A DNA stretch of 64,000 nt, from contig JAEWJZ010000014.1 in the NCBI GenBank assembly GCA_023386315.1, positions 439,001-503,000 on the forward strand. The letters run 5' to 3'. Position numbers and translations under genes: made by a program. Below the pieces are notes generated by a model. The model made no database searches, was not told where the DNA came from, and saw only the letters and a list, made by a program, of their open reading frames with translations. Shown here piece after piece: positions 1 to 9,244 of the stretch; position 1 is the stretch's first letter, and each line of letters starts with the position of its first letter. This stretch comes from Bacillota bacterium (GTDB lineage: Bacteria; Bacillota; Clostridia; Lachnospirales; Lachnospiraceae).

Positions 1-1153
1 ATTTCACGTCTAACCCAAGAAATTTTATCATTTCCAGGAATTTTTCCTTTAATTCTGATAGGCTTACAGTCTCTTCCCCTTCTGCAGAAAGTTTATTATG
101 ATCCAGTACACCAGCCGAAATTCTTCCGCCCTCATATCCGCCGCTAAGCTTCAGTTTCAAATTTAAGTCTTTTTTATTATATACAATATTTAATTCTTTT
201 ATCTGCAAAGTCCGTTTTTCTTCCTCACCGTTTCCAAAATACACCGTTGAGTCAAAATTTATCTCACCATCTGCCCCGGTTATACGGCCGGATAGAAGTG
301 CTCCCTGATTCTCCACCTTTTGAAAGCCTGCATATGCGAGCCCTGGTATGATGATTTGTGAAATGGAGAGATCTTTCCGTATAGAGAAGAGTATTTCCTG
401 GGTTTCACCCTCTGTTTTCCGTTCCTTAAGAAGGTTCGCCCAGCTTTCGGGTTCTTTTCCGGGTACTTCTTCCAAAAGTGCTCCAGTCTCTTTGATGACG
501 GAGTCAAACTGATCAGCCGGAACCAGCGCCCGTATGGTAACACCGTTTTTGTCTCTTCCGGTAAACTCAACTCTGCTCTTGCCCATCATATCAACGATAT
601 GGTCCTGCAGCTGCTTTAAGCTGTTTTCCAGTTTTTCCTTTTTCTTTGGAATGGGTGACACTCCAATCTGATCTTTTACGTCGGTCTGGGTTGTTTTTAC
701 AACAGCTGCAGAAATCTGGGGCACATGGATCACCACCTGATCTGCATCAGCCCAGTATTCTGCTCCCTCCCGTACTGCTCCAAGAAAATATACATCAACC
801 TTTCCCTGTGCAAACGTATTCTCAAGATCCCGCTGTTCCGTGAAAGAAACTCCAAGACCGCCGGGCAGAACCAGTACGGACTTTCCATTTACGAAGGCTT
901 CATCAATCACCAGCTTGACGGAATCCTCATAAGCATCTCCTTCTCCCTTCTCATTTCCCCAAAGCTCCTTTAACATACCCTGCGTCTGCAGTGCAGAGCG
1001 GGCCAGATAAAATCTGGCATAATAAATAGGGAAATAATGCCATCCTGCAGCTGCAAGAGCAATGACAGCCGCTATTCCTGCTGCCCAGATAAACAGTTTT
1101 TTATTATTATTACATAATGCCGGTCTGGCTGAGTTTTTCTTCAAAAAATTCAT
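1..1153 (-). CDS. Unrecognised membrane-anchored protein, cut by window edge
   Basis: An open frame runs from an ATG at 1153 to the first base of the window with no stop, so the C-terminus lies outside. The start is inside the end of the upstream yhgE-like gene (44-bp overlap), with a GGAAGAAGG-type ribosome-binding site ahead of it, so the two genes are probably translationally coupled. After about 20 residues there is one hydrophobic segment (IWAAGIAAVIALAAAGWHYF), then a long soluble part containing LVLPGGLGVSF and a lysine/glutamate-rich linker. I do not recognise the family. The topology fits a single-pass protein with its bulk outside the membrane, perhaps working with the neighbouring YhgE/Pip protein. 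That role is inference from position. Confidence 0.75.
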   Translation of the reverse strand, partial: MNFLKKNSARPALCNNNKKLFIWAAGIAAVIALAAAGWHYFPIYYARFYLARSALQTQGMLKELWGNEKGEGDAYEDSVKLVIDEAFVNGKSVLVLPGGLGVSFTEQRDLENTFAQGKVDVYFLGAVREGAEYWADADQVVIHVPQISAAVVKTTQTDVKDQIGVSPIPKKKEKLENSLKQLQDHIVDMMGKSRVEFTGRDKNGVTIRALVPADQFDSVIKETGALLEEVPGKEPESWANLLKERKTEGETQEILFSIRKDLSISQIIIPGLAYAGFQKVENQGALLSGRITGADGEINFDSTVYFGNGEEEKRTLQIKELNIVYNKKDLNLKLKLSGGYEGGRISAGVLDHNKLSAEGEETVSLSELKEKFLEMIKFLGLDVK

Positions 1154-3308
1154 TAAGTTCAAGCACCTTCTTCCTCAATACAATTCCCACCAGCAGGGAG
1201 AGCGGAATGTATACCAGAACATTCCTGATATCAATCCAGTAAGCATTTTCATAAATTCCTCCCACACATTCCCTCATGGCATTGATTAAGTGGGTAAATG
1301 GAAGGAGGGGATTTACCATCTGAAAAAATCTGGGCGTTACCTGAATGGGGAACGTACCGCCGGACCCAGCCACCTGTATAACCATAAATACCACAACAAT
1401 TGCTTTTCCCACGTCCCCGAAGGAAACTGTCATGGAATATGTAATATTGGTAAATATAATGCTTGCAATGACTGCAGCCAGCACAAATTTTCCCGGCTCT
1501 AAGCACTGGATTTTCAGCATATAAAGATCCCCCAGAGATACCACCAGTGCCTGCATAATTCCGAAGAGCATAAATGTAAGGTATCTGCCGAAATACATTT
1601 CATATAGCCTCAGACCCTGGGATCGGGATGGTTCCACTTTTGTTTTCAGCAATGCTACCAGAATCAGGCCGCCTACCCAAATGGCAAGTATAGTATAGAA
1701 AGGAGCCATGGCAGAACCATAGTTTTCTACCGGGTATACTTTATTTGTCTGCATATCCGTAGGTTTCATCATAAAATCACTGAACTGCTCCGGATCATTC
1801 TTCATAATGTCCATTATTTTGTTCAGCTGTTTATTATCTGCAACCTTATTCACGTCTGTAATCATGTCATCGACGCGCTCCTGGCTCTTGTGAATCAGAT
1901 TGAGAGCGCTGTCCAAAGCCTCAATCAGACTTTGAGATGATGTATTGACGCTGGTAAGTGTGGTATCAATCTGTCCTACCAGATTTCCGATGCTGCCAAG
2001 TGCTCCTGCGGTGGTGCCAAGAGCATCGTAGGTTTTATCAAGACTGTCCTTTAAGGGCACCTCAATCTTTCCCGTATAGTAATTATGAATATCAGAGATA
2101 GAATTATAGGCCAGCGACAGACTGTCCCCGATGTCATCTTTTATATCATCAGGTAATTTTCTCGTCTCTTTCACAGTCTTTTCCGCTGACTGCAGTTTTG
2201 TTAAAAGCTCCTGCTGCTGTTTTACTGCATCACCGGTCTCCTGCTGGATCCGGGCAACATCCGTTAACTTAACAGGAAGTTTGCTGTTGATATCACCTAA
2301 AAGCGTGCTGAAGCTGTTTAACTGGCTGATCATACCCGAAGTTAAGCTTTCCATGGCTTTTAAAGTGTTAATTGCTGCATCAGCAGATGTATCTGATACG
2401 TCTCCCAACACATGAAACGTCTCATATACCGTCTCCTCGATCTGGGTAATCTGATCCAGTGTATTATCCACTCCGCCCGTAACAATATCAGACATTCCCC
2501 TTGTTGAATCAACCAGAGTTCTGGCACTTTGAGCCGTGTCCTGTCCTGAAGTTATCATTTTGTTTACATCAGGCAGGGTTCCCTTAACTCCGTCATTTAA
2601 ACTATTCACTGTATGAAGAGTCGCTTTTAGCATACCGATGGTATCAGTAAGCTGGTTTAAACTGTCCTTAATCTCGTTCAATGAGCTGACCGCATCACCT
2701 CTGTCCGTATCTTTGCGGCTGCTCCAGTCATCGGAATATCCATTTACCAGTTTTCCCATCACTTTGGAGGCGGAACTGATAAATGTTTCATTGATCTGCT
2801 GCTGCACGCTTTCCACACCTTTTCCGGTAATCTTCGTTGCAACGGCATTCTTTTTCTCATTTACATAATACTGCAATACCGGCCGTTCAATGTGAGAGGT
2901 CAGAACGCTGGATATCTTCTGGCTGAAGTCTTCAGGGACAATGACAGCGGCATAAAATTTCCCGGACTCCACGCCATCCATAGCTTCTTCTTTATCCACA
3001 AACTGCCAGCCGATTTTATCATTTTTCCTCAGCTCGTCGAGGATCATCTCTCCTATATTAATAGCCGAATCATCAATATCAGAATCAAAAATACTGTCAA
3101 TGGATGCTCCTTCATCCAGATTGACAACCGCAACCTTTAACCCCTTGGTATTTGCATAGGGATCCCAGCTTGCAGCTATATTGAACCATGCGTATAAGGC
3201 AGGAAGTAATGTGAGTCCAAGTGCGATCAGTATTGCTACCGGATTTAAAAAAATATGTTTTAAATCGCCCGCGAATATTTTTAATATGTTTTTTACATGT
3301 TGTATCAT
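1110..3308 (-). CDS. YhgE/Pip domain-containing membrane protein
   Basis: This 732-residue protein has the YhgE/Pip (phage infection protein) architecture. An N-terminal transmembrane helix (about residues 20-45, ending in WFNIAASWDPYANT) is followed by a motif typical of the family, VAVVNLDEGAS. A long extracellular, coiled-coil-rich region of about 450 residues comes next, then five or six helices at the C-terminus resembling the ABC-2 permease fold (residues about 530-715). Members occur in type VII secretion loci and act as phage receptors in lactococci, but the general role is uncertain. The start has an AAAGGAGG site ahead of it. It overlaps the next gene. The family call is secure. Its physiological job here is not visible. 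Confidence 0.88.
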   Translation of the reverse strand: MIQHVKNILKIFAGDLKHIFLNPVAILIALGLTLLPALYAWFNIAASWDPYANTKGLKVAVVNLDEGASIDSIFDSDIDDSAINIGEMILDELRKNDKIGWQFVDKEEAMDGVESGKFYAAVIVPEDFSQKISSVLTSHIERPVLQYYVNEKKNAVATKITGKGVESVQQQINETFISSASKVMGKLVNGYSDDWSSRKDTDRGDAVSSLNEIKDSLNQLTDTIGMLKATLHTVNSLNDGVKGTLPDVNKMITSGQDTAQSARTLVDSTRGMSDIVTGGVDNTLDQITQIEETVYETFHVLGDVSDTSADAAINTLKAMESLTSGMISQLNSFSTLLGDINSKLPVKLTDVARIQQETGDAVKQQQELLTKLQSAEKTVKETRKLPDDIKDDIGDSLSLAYNSISDIHNYYTGKIEVPLKDSLDKTYDALGTTAGALGSIGNLVGQIDTTLTSVNTSSQSLIEALDSALNLIHKSQERVDDMITDVNKVADNKQLNKIMDIMKNDPEQFSDFMMKPTDMQTNKVYPVENYGSAMAPFYTILAIWVGGLILVALLKTKVEPSRSQGLRLYEMYFGRYLTFMLFGIMQALVVSLGDLYMLKIQCLEPGKFVLAAVIASIIFTNITYSMTVSFGDVGKAIVVVFMVIQVAGSGGTFPIQVTPRFFQMVNPLLPFTHLINAMRECVGGIYENAYWIDIRNVLVYIPLSLLVGIVLRKKVLELNEFFEEKLSQTGIM

Positions 3309-3471
3309 GCTTGCCTCCTTTGTAGTGGATTCTTAAATATGAAGTAGAATAGCTATGTATTATAATATTTTATTGCAGCAAATGCAATGTCTTATTCTGT
3401 TAAAGAATTTTCTTATTTATTATTAACTGGAATGTCAATATTATTAACACAGATCCGTCCGGATCAGGCAT

Positions 3472-3501
3472 AAAAAAACGGACTTCCAAAAGGGAAATCC
3501 G
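3472..3501 (-). terminator. Intrinsic terminator after the methyltransferase gene
   Basis: Read on the minus strand, CGGATTTCC and GGAAGTCCG form a stem around a short loop, followed by seven T residues. It lies 12 bp past the stop of the methyltransferase gene and should end that transcript. Confidence 0.8.
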
Positions 3502-3513
3502 AATCTTTACCTA

Positions 3514-4290
3514 TTATATGGAACTGGTATTAAAATCAGGCTTCTTCGTTATGTATAATGCAATTGTATCAATTATTTTTATCTTGTTTCCAGCATTCAT
3601 AACAGCCTCCCTGATCCCCTCATAAAACCTTGTTTTATAGGGTTCCTTTAAGGTTATGTGCTCCACCTGGGTGCCAGCTAGGTAATCCACATATTCGTCT
3701 GCATTCAAAACTCTTTCATTTTTCCATTCCCGGTAATTTAAGCCGGCAAATCCGTAATTGAGAACATGTTCGTATTCCAATCTGCATGTATACTTTGTTT
3801 CCACACAAAAATGCTTTCGATATACTTCCTGTATTTGTTCATACAGATCTTCATTCCCGCTTTTGTAATCTGAATAAGTCATAAACATGGCAAAGGTGCC
3901 CCCAGGCTTTAAAAGATCATATACTTTGGGAAATCCAATGCTCTCCGGTATCCATTGTATGGTTGCGGCAGAGTACACAAGATCAAACTTCTGTGTTTGG
4001 AAATTGTGAGTCTCAAAGTCATCATTCACAATATGGAAATTATGGTAAGTACCAAACTTGTTCTCCATGAACGCTGCAAAATGCTCGCCCAGCTCGATTG
4101 CCAGATAGTCGCAGCCTGTCTTTAGGAAAGGTTCGGTTGCCTGACCTGTTCCTGGCCCGATTTCTAAGGCGGATTTGTGAGGTCCGAGATTTGCGGAGTT
4201 GATTATTTCGTTATAGAGTTCCTCACAATACCTTGGTCTCCATTTGTCAAATTGTTCCGGGATTGTGTCAAACGTTTTTCTGAAATCCAT
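3514..4290 (-). CDS. Class I SAM-dependent methyltransferase
   Basis: The 258-residue protein carries the SAM-binding motif I (LEIGPGTGQ, residues 42-50), an acidic residue at the end of strand 2 (AIELGE) and the motif II/III region FDLVYSAATIQWIP, then LLKPGGTFAM. This is the normal order for small-molecule methyltransferases of the Methyltransf_11/25 type. The C-terminal half resembles other clostridial methyltransferases of unknown substrate. The ATG at 4290 has an AAAGGAGAAAGC site. The gene ends at an intrinsic terminator and lies 23 bp after the DJ-1-family gene, so the two may share a transcript. The substrate cannot be told from sequence. Confidence 0.85.
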   Translation of the reverse strand: MDFRKTFDTIPEQFDKWRPRYCEELYNEIINSANLGPHKSALEIGPGTGQATEPFLKTGCDYLAIELGEHFAAFMENKFGTYHNFHIVNDDFETHNFQTQKFDLVYSAATIQWIPESIGFPKVYDLLKPGGTFAMFMTYSDYKSGNEDLYEQIQEVYRKHFCVETKYTCRLEYEHVLNYGFAGLNYREWKNERVLNADEYVDYLAGTQVEHITLKEPYKTRFYEGIREAVMNAGNKIKIIDTIALYITKKPDFNTSSI

Positions 4291-4313
4291 GCTTTCTCCT
4301 TTATGGTTAAAAT

Positions 4314-4892
4314 CTACCGGACAGCTCCATTCTTAAAATTATCATACCATTGGTTCATTTCCTCGTCACTGTCAATTTTAAGGATTTTAAATATCTCATA
4401 GGCAAATTCAACGGCTGCAGTTTCATTCGCAGTAATTATACCTCCATCGACTACTACTTGGGCAGGTATATACAATTTTTCACCTTTGTATTCATTTGCG
4501 CTCTGAAAATAATCCAGGGAATCTCCTGTATGCTTAACGTGATCAAGAAAACCGTGTTTACACAGGAAATAAGTTGCACCGCATATTGCTGCGATTGGAA
4601 TCTTCATACTGATGAGCTTTTTGACAAATTCTTTTATTTCTGGATAATCGTTTTCTTCCCAGGAAAGACCTCCCGGCATAATTACCATGGCAAGGTTGTC
4701 GTAAGTTTGATAATTTTCTATGCAGTAATCAATACTGGCCCTGATGCCGCCCATTGAGGTTTTAGGCAGATCATCTATCGCTATGGTTTTTACCGTATAG
4801 TCAGAAAATGAATTAATTACTGCTATCGCATAGCTGCCTTCCCAATCACACCATTGGTGAGTTAACAGAATTAAAATTTCTTTTTTTATAAT
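4314..4892 (-). CDS. DJ-1/PfpI family protein, probable ATT start
   Basis: The frame encodes a class I glutamine amidotransferase-like DJ-1/PfpI protein. The nucleophile-elbow cysteine is in AAICGATYFL (Cys104 if counted from the ATT), and MPGGLSW gives the conserved glycine turn. The first ATG in frame (4754) would delete the first beta strand and the glutamate region. Homologous residues (KKEILILLTHQWCDWE) continue upstream to an ATT at 4892 that has a GGAGG site 7 bp ahead, so I place the start there; ATA at 4889 is an alternative. The length of 192 residues then fits the family. Members are amidases, glyoxalase-like or stress proteins; the activity here is unknown. Confidence 0.78.
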   Translation of the reverse strand: MIKKEILILLTHQWCDWEGSYAIAVINSFSDYTVKTIAIDDLPKTSMGGIRASIDYCIENYQTYDNLAMVIMPGGLSWEENDYPEIKEFVKKLISMKIPIAAICGATYFLCKHGFLDHVKHTGDSLDYFQSANEYKGEKLYIPAQVVVDGGIITANETAAVEFAYEIFKILKIDSDEEMNQWYDNFKNGAVR

Positions 4893-5127
4893 ATTGGTTC
4901 CTCCTCCCAGGCCTCATATGTAACTGATGGGCCTTTTTTTATTCTATCTAATAAATTAATAACTATCAAGACTGAGCTTTCGTGAGTGATATTTTTTTTC
5001 AAAAACCAGAGGCTGTGGCTTTAGTAATACAACCGATAAACCAGAATAAAGATGATGGGGTGGCTGACTATGACATGATTACAGATTGGGGCGATACAAT
5101 GTTATATCTTCAAAGATTTTTTAAAGC

Positions 5128-5155
5128 AAAAAGGACCTGGGGGCGTCCCAGGTCC
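5128..5155 (-). terminator. Intrinsic terminator at the end of the tail locus
   Basis: On the minus strand GGACCTGGGA and CCCCAGGTCC form a GC-rich stem followed by a T5 run. It lies about 270 bp beyond the tail fibre stop and is the first strong terminator downstream, so it probably ends the tail operon. Confidence 0.75.
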
Positions 5156-5215
5156 GTATGTCGTGATATTTCAACCATTACATTTATCGCAATGGCTAAA
5201 ATATGATTTATATAC

Positions 5216-5400
5216 TTAATTTTCATTCTTTTTTATATTCTTTTCTGTAATTTCGATAAATTCTTCTTTGTGATCCAGCGATCTACCACATTATGGACCA
5301 TACTGATGGTTCACAGCCTTGGCAGTTAAGCCATTGATCTACTGTTCCTGATCTCATATTTTGTCCTGAATATAAGTGGCTTCACCTACTTTGATTATTT
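5216..5400 (-). pseudogene. Decayed small phage gene, possibly XkdX-like
   Basis: Directly after the tail fibre gene, the minus strand shows pieces of protein-like sequence in shifting frames: KVGEATYIQDKI, then VVDRWITK in one frame and KEEFIEITEKN in the next. Joined by one base shift, the latter reads WITKEEFIEITEKN. That resembles the tail end of XkdX-type proteins, which often follow tail fibre genes. Stops and the shift break the frame. The identification rests on a short stretch and is tentative. Confidence 0.3.
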
Positions 5401-5423
5401 CGTCATTAATATCAAGTCCTCTT

Positions 5424-7019
5424 TTATGATGTTGTTAAATATGTACAGTTAAATACAAAATAGTTGCCCACAGGTACTGTATTTACTATACTGAACTGTA
5501 TACTTCCATTATCATTAAGCTGGCAATAAGCCAAATTATATGTATCGTGCACCGTCACAGCAACAGCACTTCCACCAATAGCCAACGGCGGGAATCCGTT
5601 TACATAATAAGTGCCACCAGCTAATAGTGGTGTTGATACAACCACTCTGCATTGTATAGTCACCATTGCAGCCCCAGTTGAATTGCCATGTCTTATATAT
5701 CCCTCATAGATCACTCCCCATGTACATGATAAACCAGATGTGATAAGCATGATCTGAGTACCATTTTCATAAAAAATGGTGCCGCCAGTTTCGATTTTTC
5801 TTGATATTGTTCCCTGTGGTTGAGTTCCCATTATTTTAATAGTTGAACCAATCATAGAATAGATACCAACACCATTTCCGGAAGTAGTACCCCACCAACC
5901 AGAGTTGCCATTACTTTTATATGCGTGCACAGCATTGGCTCTATTGGATACAATGCTATGATATACTTGAAAATCACTTTCTGCAAAGTACATACCTGTA
6001 AAAGTAGGTGCATTACCAACTATCTTACAATAATCGACTATGATGGCTTTGTTATTATATGAATCTATTCCAGTTCGAGTTATAGTTGTAATATTAAATC
6101 CAGTAATAAATACATATGAAGAATTTTGAGAACACAATATATATGATACTTTGCAATCATCAGTAATTGTGTTTACATGCGTACTATACAGTCTAAGTGC
6201 ACCACTATGAAAACCCATTATAACCAATTCTTCATCATAAATACCATCTGTTACTCGTATTGTACACTCATGACTACCCAGATCCTTAGGTACTATATTA
6301 ATAGCTTGTTGGATTGTTTTAAATGGCTTACCCTGGCTTCCGTCACCTGTTATGTCAGATCCCGTATTTGCAGATACATAAAGAGTAATATCGCCAGTTA
6401 AAGGTCTTATGTTTTTGAGAAATGTCAGCACTTTTCCAAAAAAACGCTTAACATTCTCCCCTGTAGTTGGTATCGGATACTTATCTTCTATATTATCCAG
6501 AGTATTAATGACTGTTTCTGAAATATCCCCTCCAGAAGCATCCACCCTTTCCATTACATCCTGAATGGTAGCAGTACCCGATGGATTAACTGTAATATTT
6601 AGCTCAACCGCATCCTGCACCACATTCTGAATATTATAAATATAAGATGTAGACGCCACCCCATTATACTGCGGCATCTCATCCGGCGTTTCTGCCGTCA
6701 CAATACAAAAAAGGACCTCTTCGGTCCCGTCCATGGCATATAAACCAATGTTATGAATGTAGTAGGTAGAAGCAATTTCTTCATTGCTAAACAGCACCCT
6801 CGTTTGAATCATTGTTTCATTAAACACCGTTGTTTCCGGATCACCGACAGTTTGCCTGATTCCCTGCATATCCGTCAGACTTTTTAAATCTGTACTGCCT
6901 GGATACGCATAATCTGATGTTTTTGCCTTGGTAATACTAAGCTTAATTTCTCCCGCCAAAGCCCGTGCAATTAAATTTTCTCCAGCAGCTGTCAAAACTG
7001 CTTTATTATATTGTCCCAT
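5424..7019 (-). CDS. Phage tail fibre / receptor-binding protein
   Basis: The 531-residue protein begins with a tail-collar fibre module (residues 1 to about 150: MGQYNKAVLTAAGENLIARA, then IHNIGLYAMDG) that attaches fibres to contractile baseplates. A linker at about 160-200 is followed by LYVSANTGSDITGDGSQGKP (about 212-231), the DUF1565-like opening of a right-handed beta-helix, which runs through the middle of the chain. The C-terminal 120 residues are glycine- and threonine-rich and probably form the receptor-binding tip. The start has a GAGAGG site. It is the last gene of the tail locus and is separated from the baseplate genes by an IS110-family element. It should determine target specificity. 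Confidence 0.85.
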   Translation of the reverse strand: MGQYNKAVLTAAGENLIARALAGEIKLSITKAKTSDYAYPGSTDLKSLTDMQGIRQTVGDPETTVFNETMIQTRVLFSNEEIASTYYIHNIGLYAMDGTEEVLFCIVTAETPDEMPQYNGVASTSYIYNIQNVVQDAVELNITVNPSGTATIQDVMERVDASGGDISETVINTLDNIEDKYPIPTTGENVKRFFGKVLTFLKNIRPLTGDITLYVSANTGSDITGDGSQGKPFKTIQQAINIVPKDLGSHECTIRVTDGIYDEELVIMGFHSGALRLYSTHVNTITDDCKVSYILCSQNSSYVFITGFNITTITRTGIDSYNNKAIIVDYCKIVGNAPTFTGMYFAESDFQVYHSIVSNRANAVHAYKSNGNSGWWGTTSGNGVGIYSMIGSTIKIMGTQPQGTISRKIETGGTIFYENGTQIMLITSGLSCTWGVIYEGYIRHGNSTGAAMVTIQCRVVVSTPLLAGGTYYVNGFPPLAIGGSAVAVTVHDTYNLAYCQLNDNGSIQFSIVNTVPVGNYFVFNCTYLTTS

Positions 7020-7079
7020 AGAACCTCTCTATACTTTCTTATATATTTTTCACAAAAAAGCCTTTATTTTAGCCTATTT

Positions 7080-7473
7080 ATGAAATTGGTTAAAAGTTTC
7101 TTTACTTTGACTAAGTAGTTTTTTGAGCGAAAACCACATCTTCTCTGATACAAAGTGTCTGTTTTCCTGGATGATAGGTACACAAAATAAAGCGTCCTCC
7201 TTTTATGAAAGCGAAATGTGTGGCCAGTGTTTCCCTATTGCTGCTAACCTCTCATGTCTAACAGGATCATCTAACCCGTAAGTCAGGTCCTAAATTCCTT
7301 CGTCCAGCCTACTCATAGCTTTGGGTGTCGCTCTTGCTCCTTATCAGGGTCATGCCCTATAATCTATGCCTTAGCGACTTCGGTCTGCTTTTTCTTGTAA
7401 TAGAGAGCACTCCTGTAATCCAGCACCAATTGAACCTTGGTGGACGTTTTCTGTTTACTGAGTGCATTTAGCT
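7080..7473 (-). ncRNA. Non-coding part of the IS110 element, candidate bridge RNA
   Basis: No open frame occupies this stretch. Minus-strand sequence directly after the transposase stop is rich in short complementary segments (for example around GGGCATGACCCTGATAAGG). IS110-family elements encode a structured bridge RNA in their non-coding end, and the long 3' region makes this the likely place. The RNA is inferred from family knowledge. I did not fold it. Confidence 0.35.
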
Positions 7474-8607
7474 TTATGCTGCTTCTGGTCTTATGATATC
7501 CTCTCGAAATCTTGCTTCGTCAAAAGCACAACCAGTTTTAAGGATTATGTAAAAGACTCTAATTGCCTTACATGTAACCGCTATCTTTGCCGGCATTCCT
7601 CCTAGTGGATTCCTTGTTCGATTCATATAATAAAGGAATACGTCTGCAAACGCTGGATTCCAATTCATTAGGGCTCTTGCTGACTCATACATCGTCCTTC
7701 TAAGTTTACTTCTGCCTCTCTTGCTTATCCCCGGTTGGCCTTTCTTCTTGCCTGAACTAAGCTTGGTTATTTCAAGTCCTGCTAGTTTTTGTATCTGCTT
7801 TGGATCAGTAAAACGTCCGATATCACCGACCTCTGCTATAAAGCCTATCACGGTACTAAGCCCTACTCCTTTTATGGCGAGCAGTTTCTCCACATTCGGC
7901 ACTTCCATAACTTTCTGCGCCATATATTCATCACGTCTCTCCAGCTGTTGTTTCTTTGCCAGGTAGTCGTTTACAAGGATCCATATTTCTAGCCTTGCAG
8001 CTTCTCCTCCCTCAAGTCCTACACTATTCTGAGCTACTTCAACCAGGGTCTGTGCCCTCTTTATTCCTGCAGCTCTTACCTTAACCTTTCGCCAGATTTC
8101 ATTGATACCACCAGCACCAAGTTTTACTATGTCATGCGGTAATGGTGTATTCTGTAAAAGCATCAAATCGCTTGTCGAATCAAAATCCTGATAACATTCC
8201 AAGTACTCTGGAAAGTATTTCTGCAACCACCCCTTGTATCTGATTGGATAGTCTTATATGTTGCTTCATGATCTGATCTCTGCAGACCGATGCTTCTCTG
8301 ATTTCTGCATATACTCCAGTTGGAATATATGATGTTGAATAACGTCCATCTTTTACAAGACCTGCGATTGTCTTTGGATCTTTCAAATCACTCTTTTCAT
8401 TCCTGTTCTTTGTTTCATTTCATCAATCCACTTAACAAATGTCAGAAATCCAACTCCTGTATTACTAAACTTAAAAACTCTTTTTCCAAGCTCTACGCCT
8501 CTCCAGTCAAAGGCTCTGGAGAAGTGTGTCTGTGATCCTATATCAACTCCCACAATTAAAGTGTCAGCAGTTACTTGATTTAATTTATCATTCTGTGTAA
8601 AATTCAT
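7474..8607 (-). pseudogene. IS110-family transposase, internal deletion plus frameshift
   Basis: Three pieces in different frames make up one transposase. The first (8383-8607) has the N-terminal DEDD domain with LIVGVDIGSQTHF and ends at KQRTGMKR. The second (8180-8386) resumes at LKDPKTIAGLVKDGRY. Between them the segment with the catalytic glutamate (family motif GMEPTGHYW) and about 40 residues are missing. The third (7474-8226) has the C-terminal Transposase_20 domain (LLAIKGVGLSTVIGFIAEVG; KRGRSKLRR). The second and third pieces are joined by an extra G in a GGGG run near 8225: removing one G restores GWLQKYFPEYLECYQDFD. With a catalytic residue deleted, the gene cannot make active enzyme. 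Confidence 0.85.
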
Positions 8608-8722
8608 AATGAAACCTCCGTTTGATTTTGGTGTTTTTCATCCGGCCAATATGATACCTTAATCATACTTCGAGGTTTCTTTTTATTCAATTAGCGTTAT
8701 TTCTGAATTACAGGAATGCTCC

Positions 8723-9244
8723 TTATATTGTTATTACTTTTGTTCCACTCACCGTTGCTCCCAGACTTAAATCGCCAGCCAGATTTTTTGTATTTACCTG
8801 CCTGGCTGTAATCCGCATATGTGCCGGTAAAATATCCCACAGAAGATTATAAAGAAGATCAACAGCACCATAACGGTCAGAAGTAATTTTAATATCAATC
8901 AAACAATTTTTACCATCAACCTCAACCTCATAATCAGCCACTCCGTAAAGCTCCGACAGACGGTCTTTTAAAAATCCAACCGTAAAAGGAACTACAGTAT
9001 TATACCTCTGCATAATACGGCTTCTTCTGAAATCCAGGCTTTCTCCCTGACAAACAATGCCAAACCTTTTTTCTAAAAGCAGAATTGCAGCTTCATCAGC
9101 AGTCTGTATATAACAATTGTTTCTCACAGAGCGGATACAATCTTCGGCATCTTCCAGTTCTGCGGCCTCTGTCTTCAGCAACTCATTAAATTCAACTATG
9201 TCTTGAAACCATTCCGGAAGAAGCATTTTCAAATCAACTGCCAT
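8723..9244 (-). CDS. YmfQ/DUF2313-type phage tail protein (XkdU-like)
   Basis: The 173-residue protein begins MAVDLKMLLPEWFQDI and has RRSRIMQRYNTVVPFTVGFL followed by LWDILPAHM, typical of DUF2313/YmfQ proteins that sit after the gp47/J-like baseplate gene. Family members complete the baseplate or connect it to fibres. The ATG at 9244 overlaps the preceding gene by 11 bp, so translation is coupled. The IS110-family element lies right after its stop, about where the transition to the fibre gene should be. Confidence 0.82.
   Translation of the reverse strand: MAVDLKMLLPEWFQDIVEFNELLKTEAAELEDAEDCIRSVRNNCYIQTADEAAILLLEKRFGIVCQGESLDFRRSRIMQRYNTVVPFTVGFLKDRLSELYGVADYEVEVDGKNCLIDIKITSDRYGAVDLLYNLLWDILPAHMRITARQVNTKNLAGDLSLGATVSGTKVITI

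Larger units (their letters stand above)
4893..5423. other. Intergenic stretch with terminators and a decayed gene
   Basis: No intact gene is supported. The region has a possible plus-strand hairpin with a T7 run at 4909-4940, directly upstream of the DJ-1 gene, a clear minus-strand terminator at 5128-5155, and a decayed phage-type reading frame at 5216-5400 (separate entries). It separates the tail fibre gene from the methyltransferase pair. This is where holin and endolysin genes might be expected, and none is visible. Confidence 0.6.
7030..8710 (-). mobile_element. IS110-family element, inactive; ends approximate
   Basis: The element sits between the tail fibre gene and the upstream baseplate gene, in the same orientation as the tail operon. 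It has a broken transposase gene (7474-8607) and about 400 bp of non-coding sequence on its 3' side. That arrangement fits the IS1111-like branch of the family. Exact ends cannot be set by eye because this family lacks clear terminal inverted repeats, so the limits given are only the room between the flanking genes. Confidence 0.75.

Noticed and set aside
4909..4940. Plus-strand terminator upstream of the DJ-1 gene
   Set aside because: The stem is short and no plus-strand gene ends here; it is mentioned only in the intergenic description.
4982..5206. Plus-strand frame of 74 codons starting with GTG
   Set aside because: No ribosome-binding site or recognisable family; its end runs through the hairpin of the tail-operon terminator. 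Probably chance.
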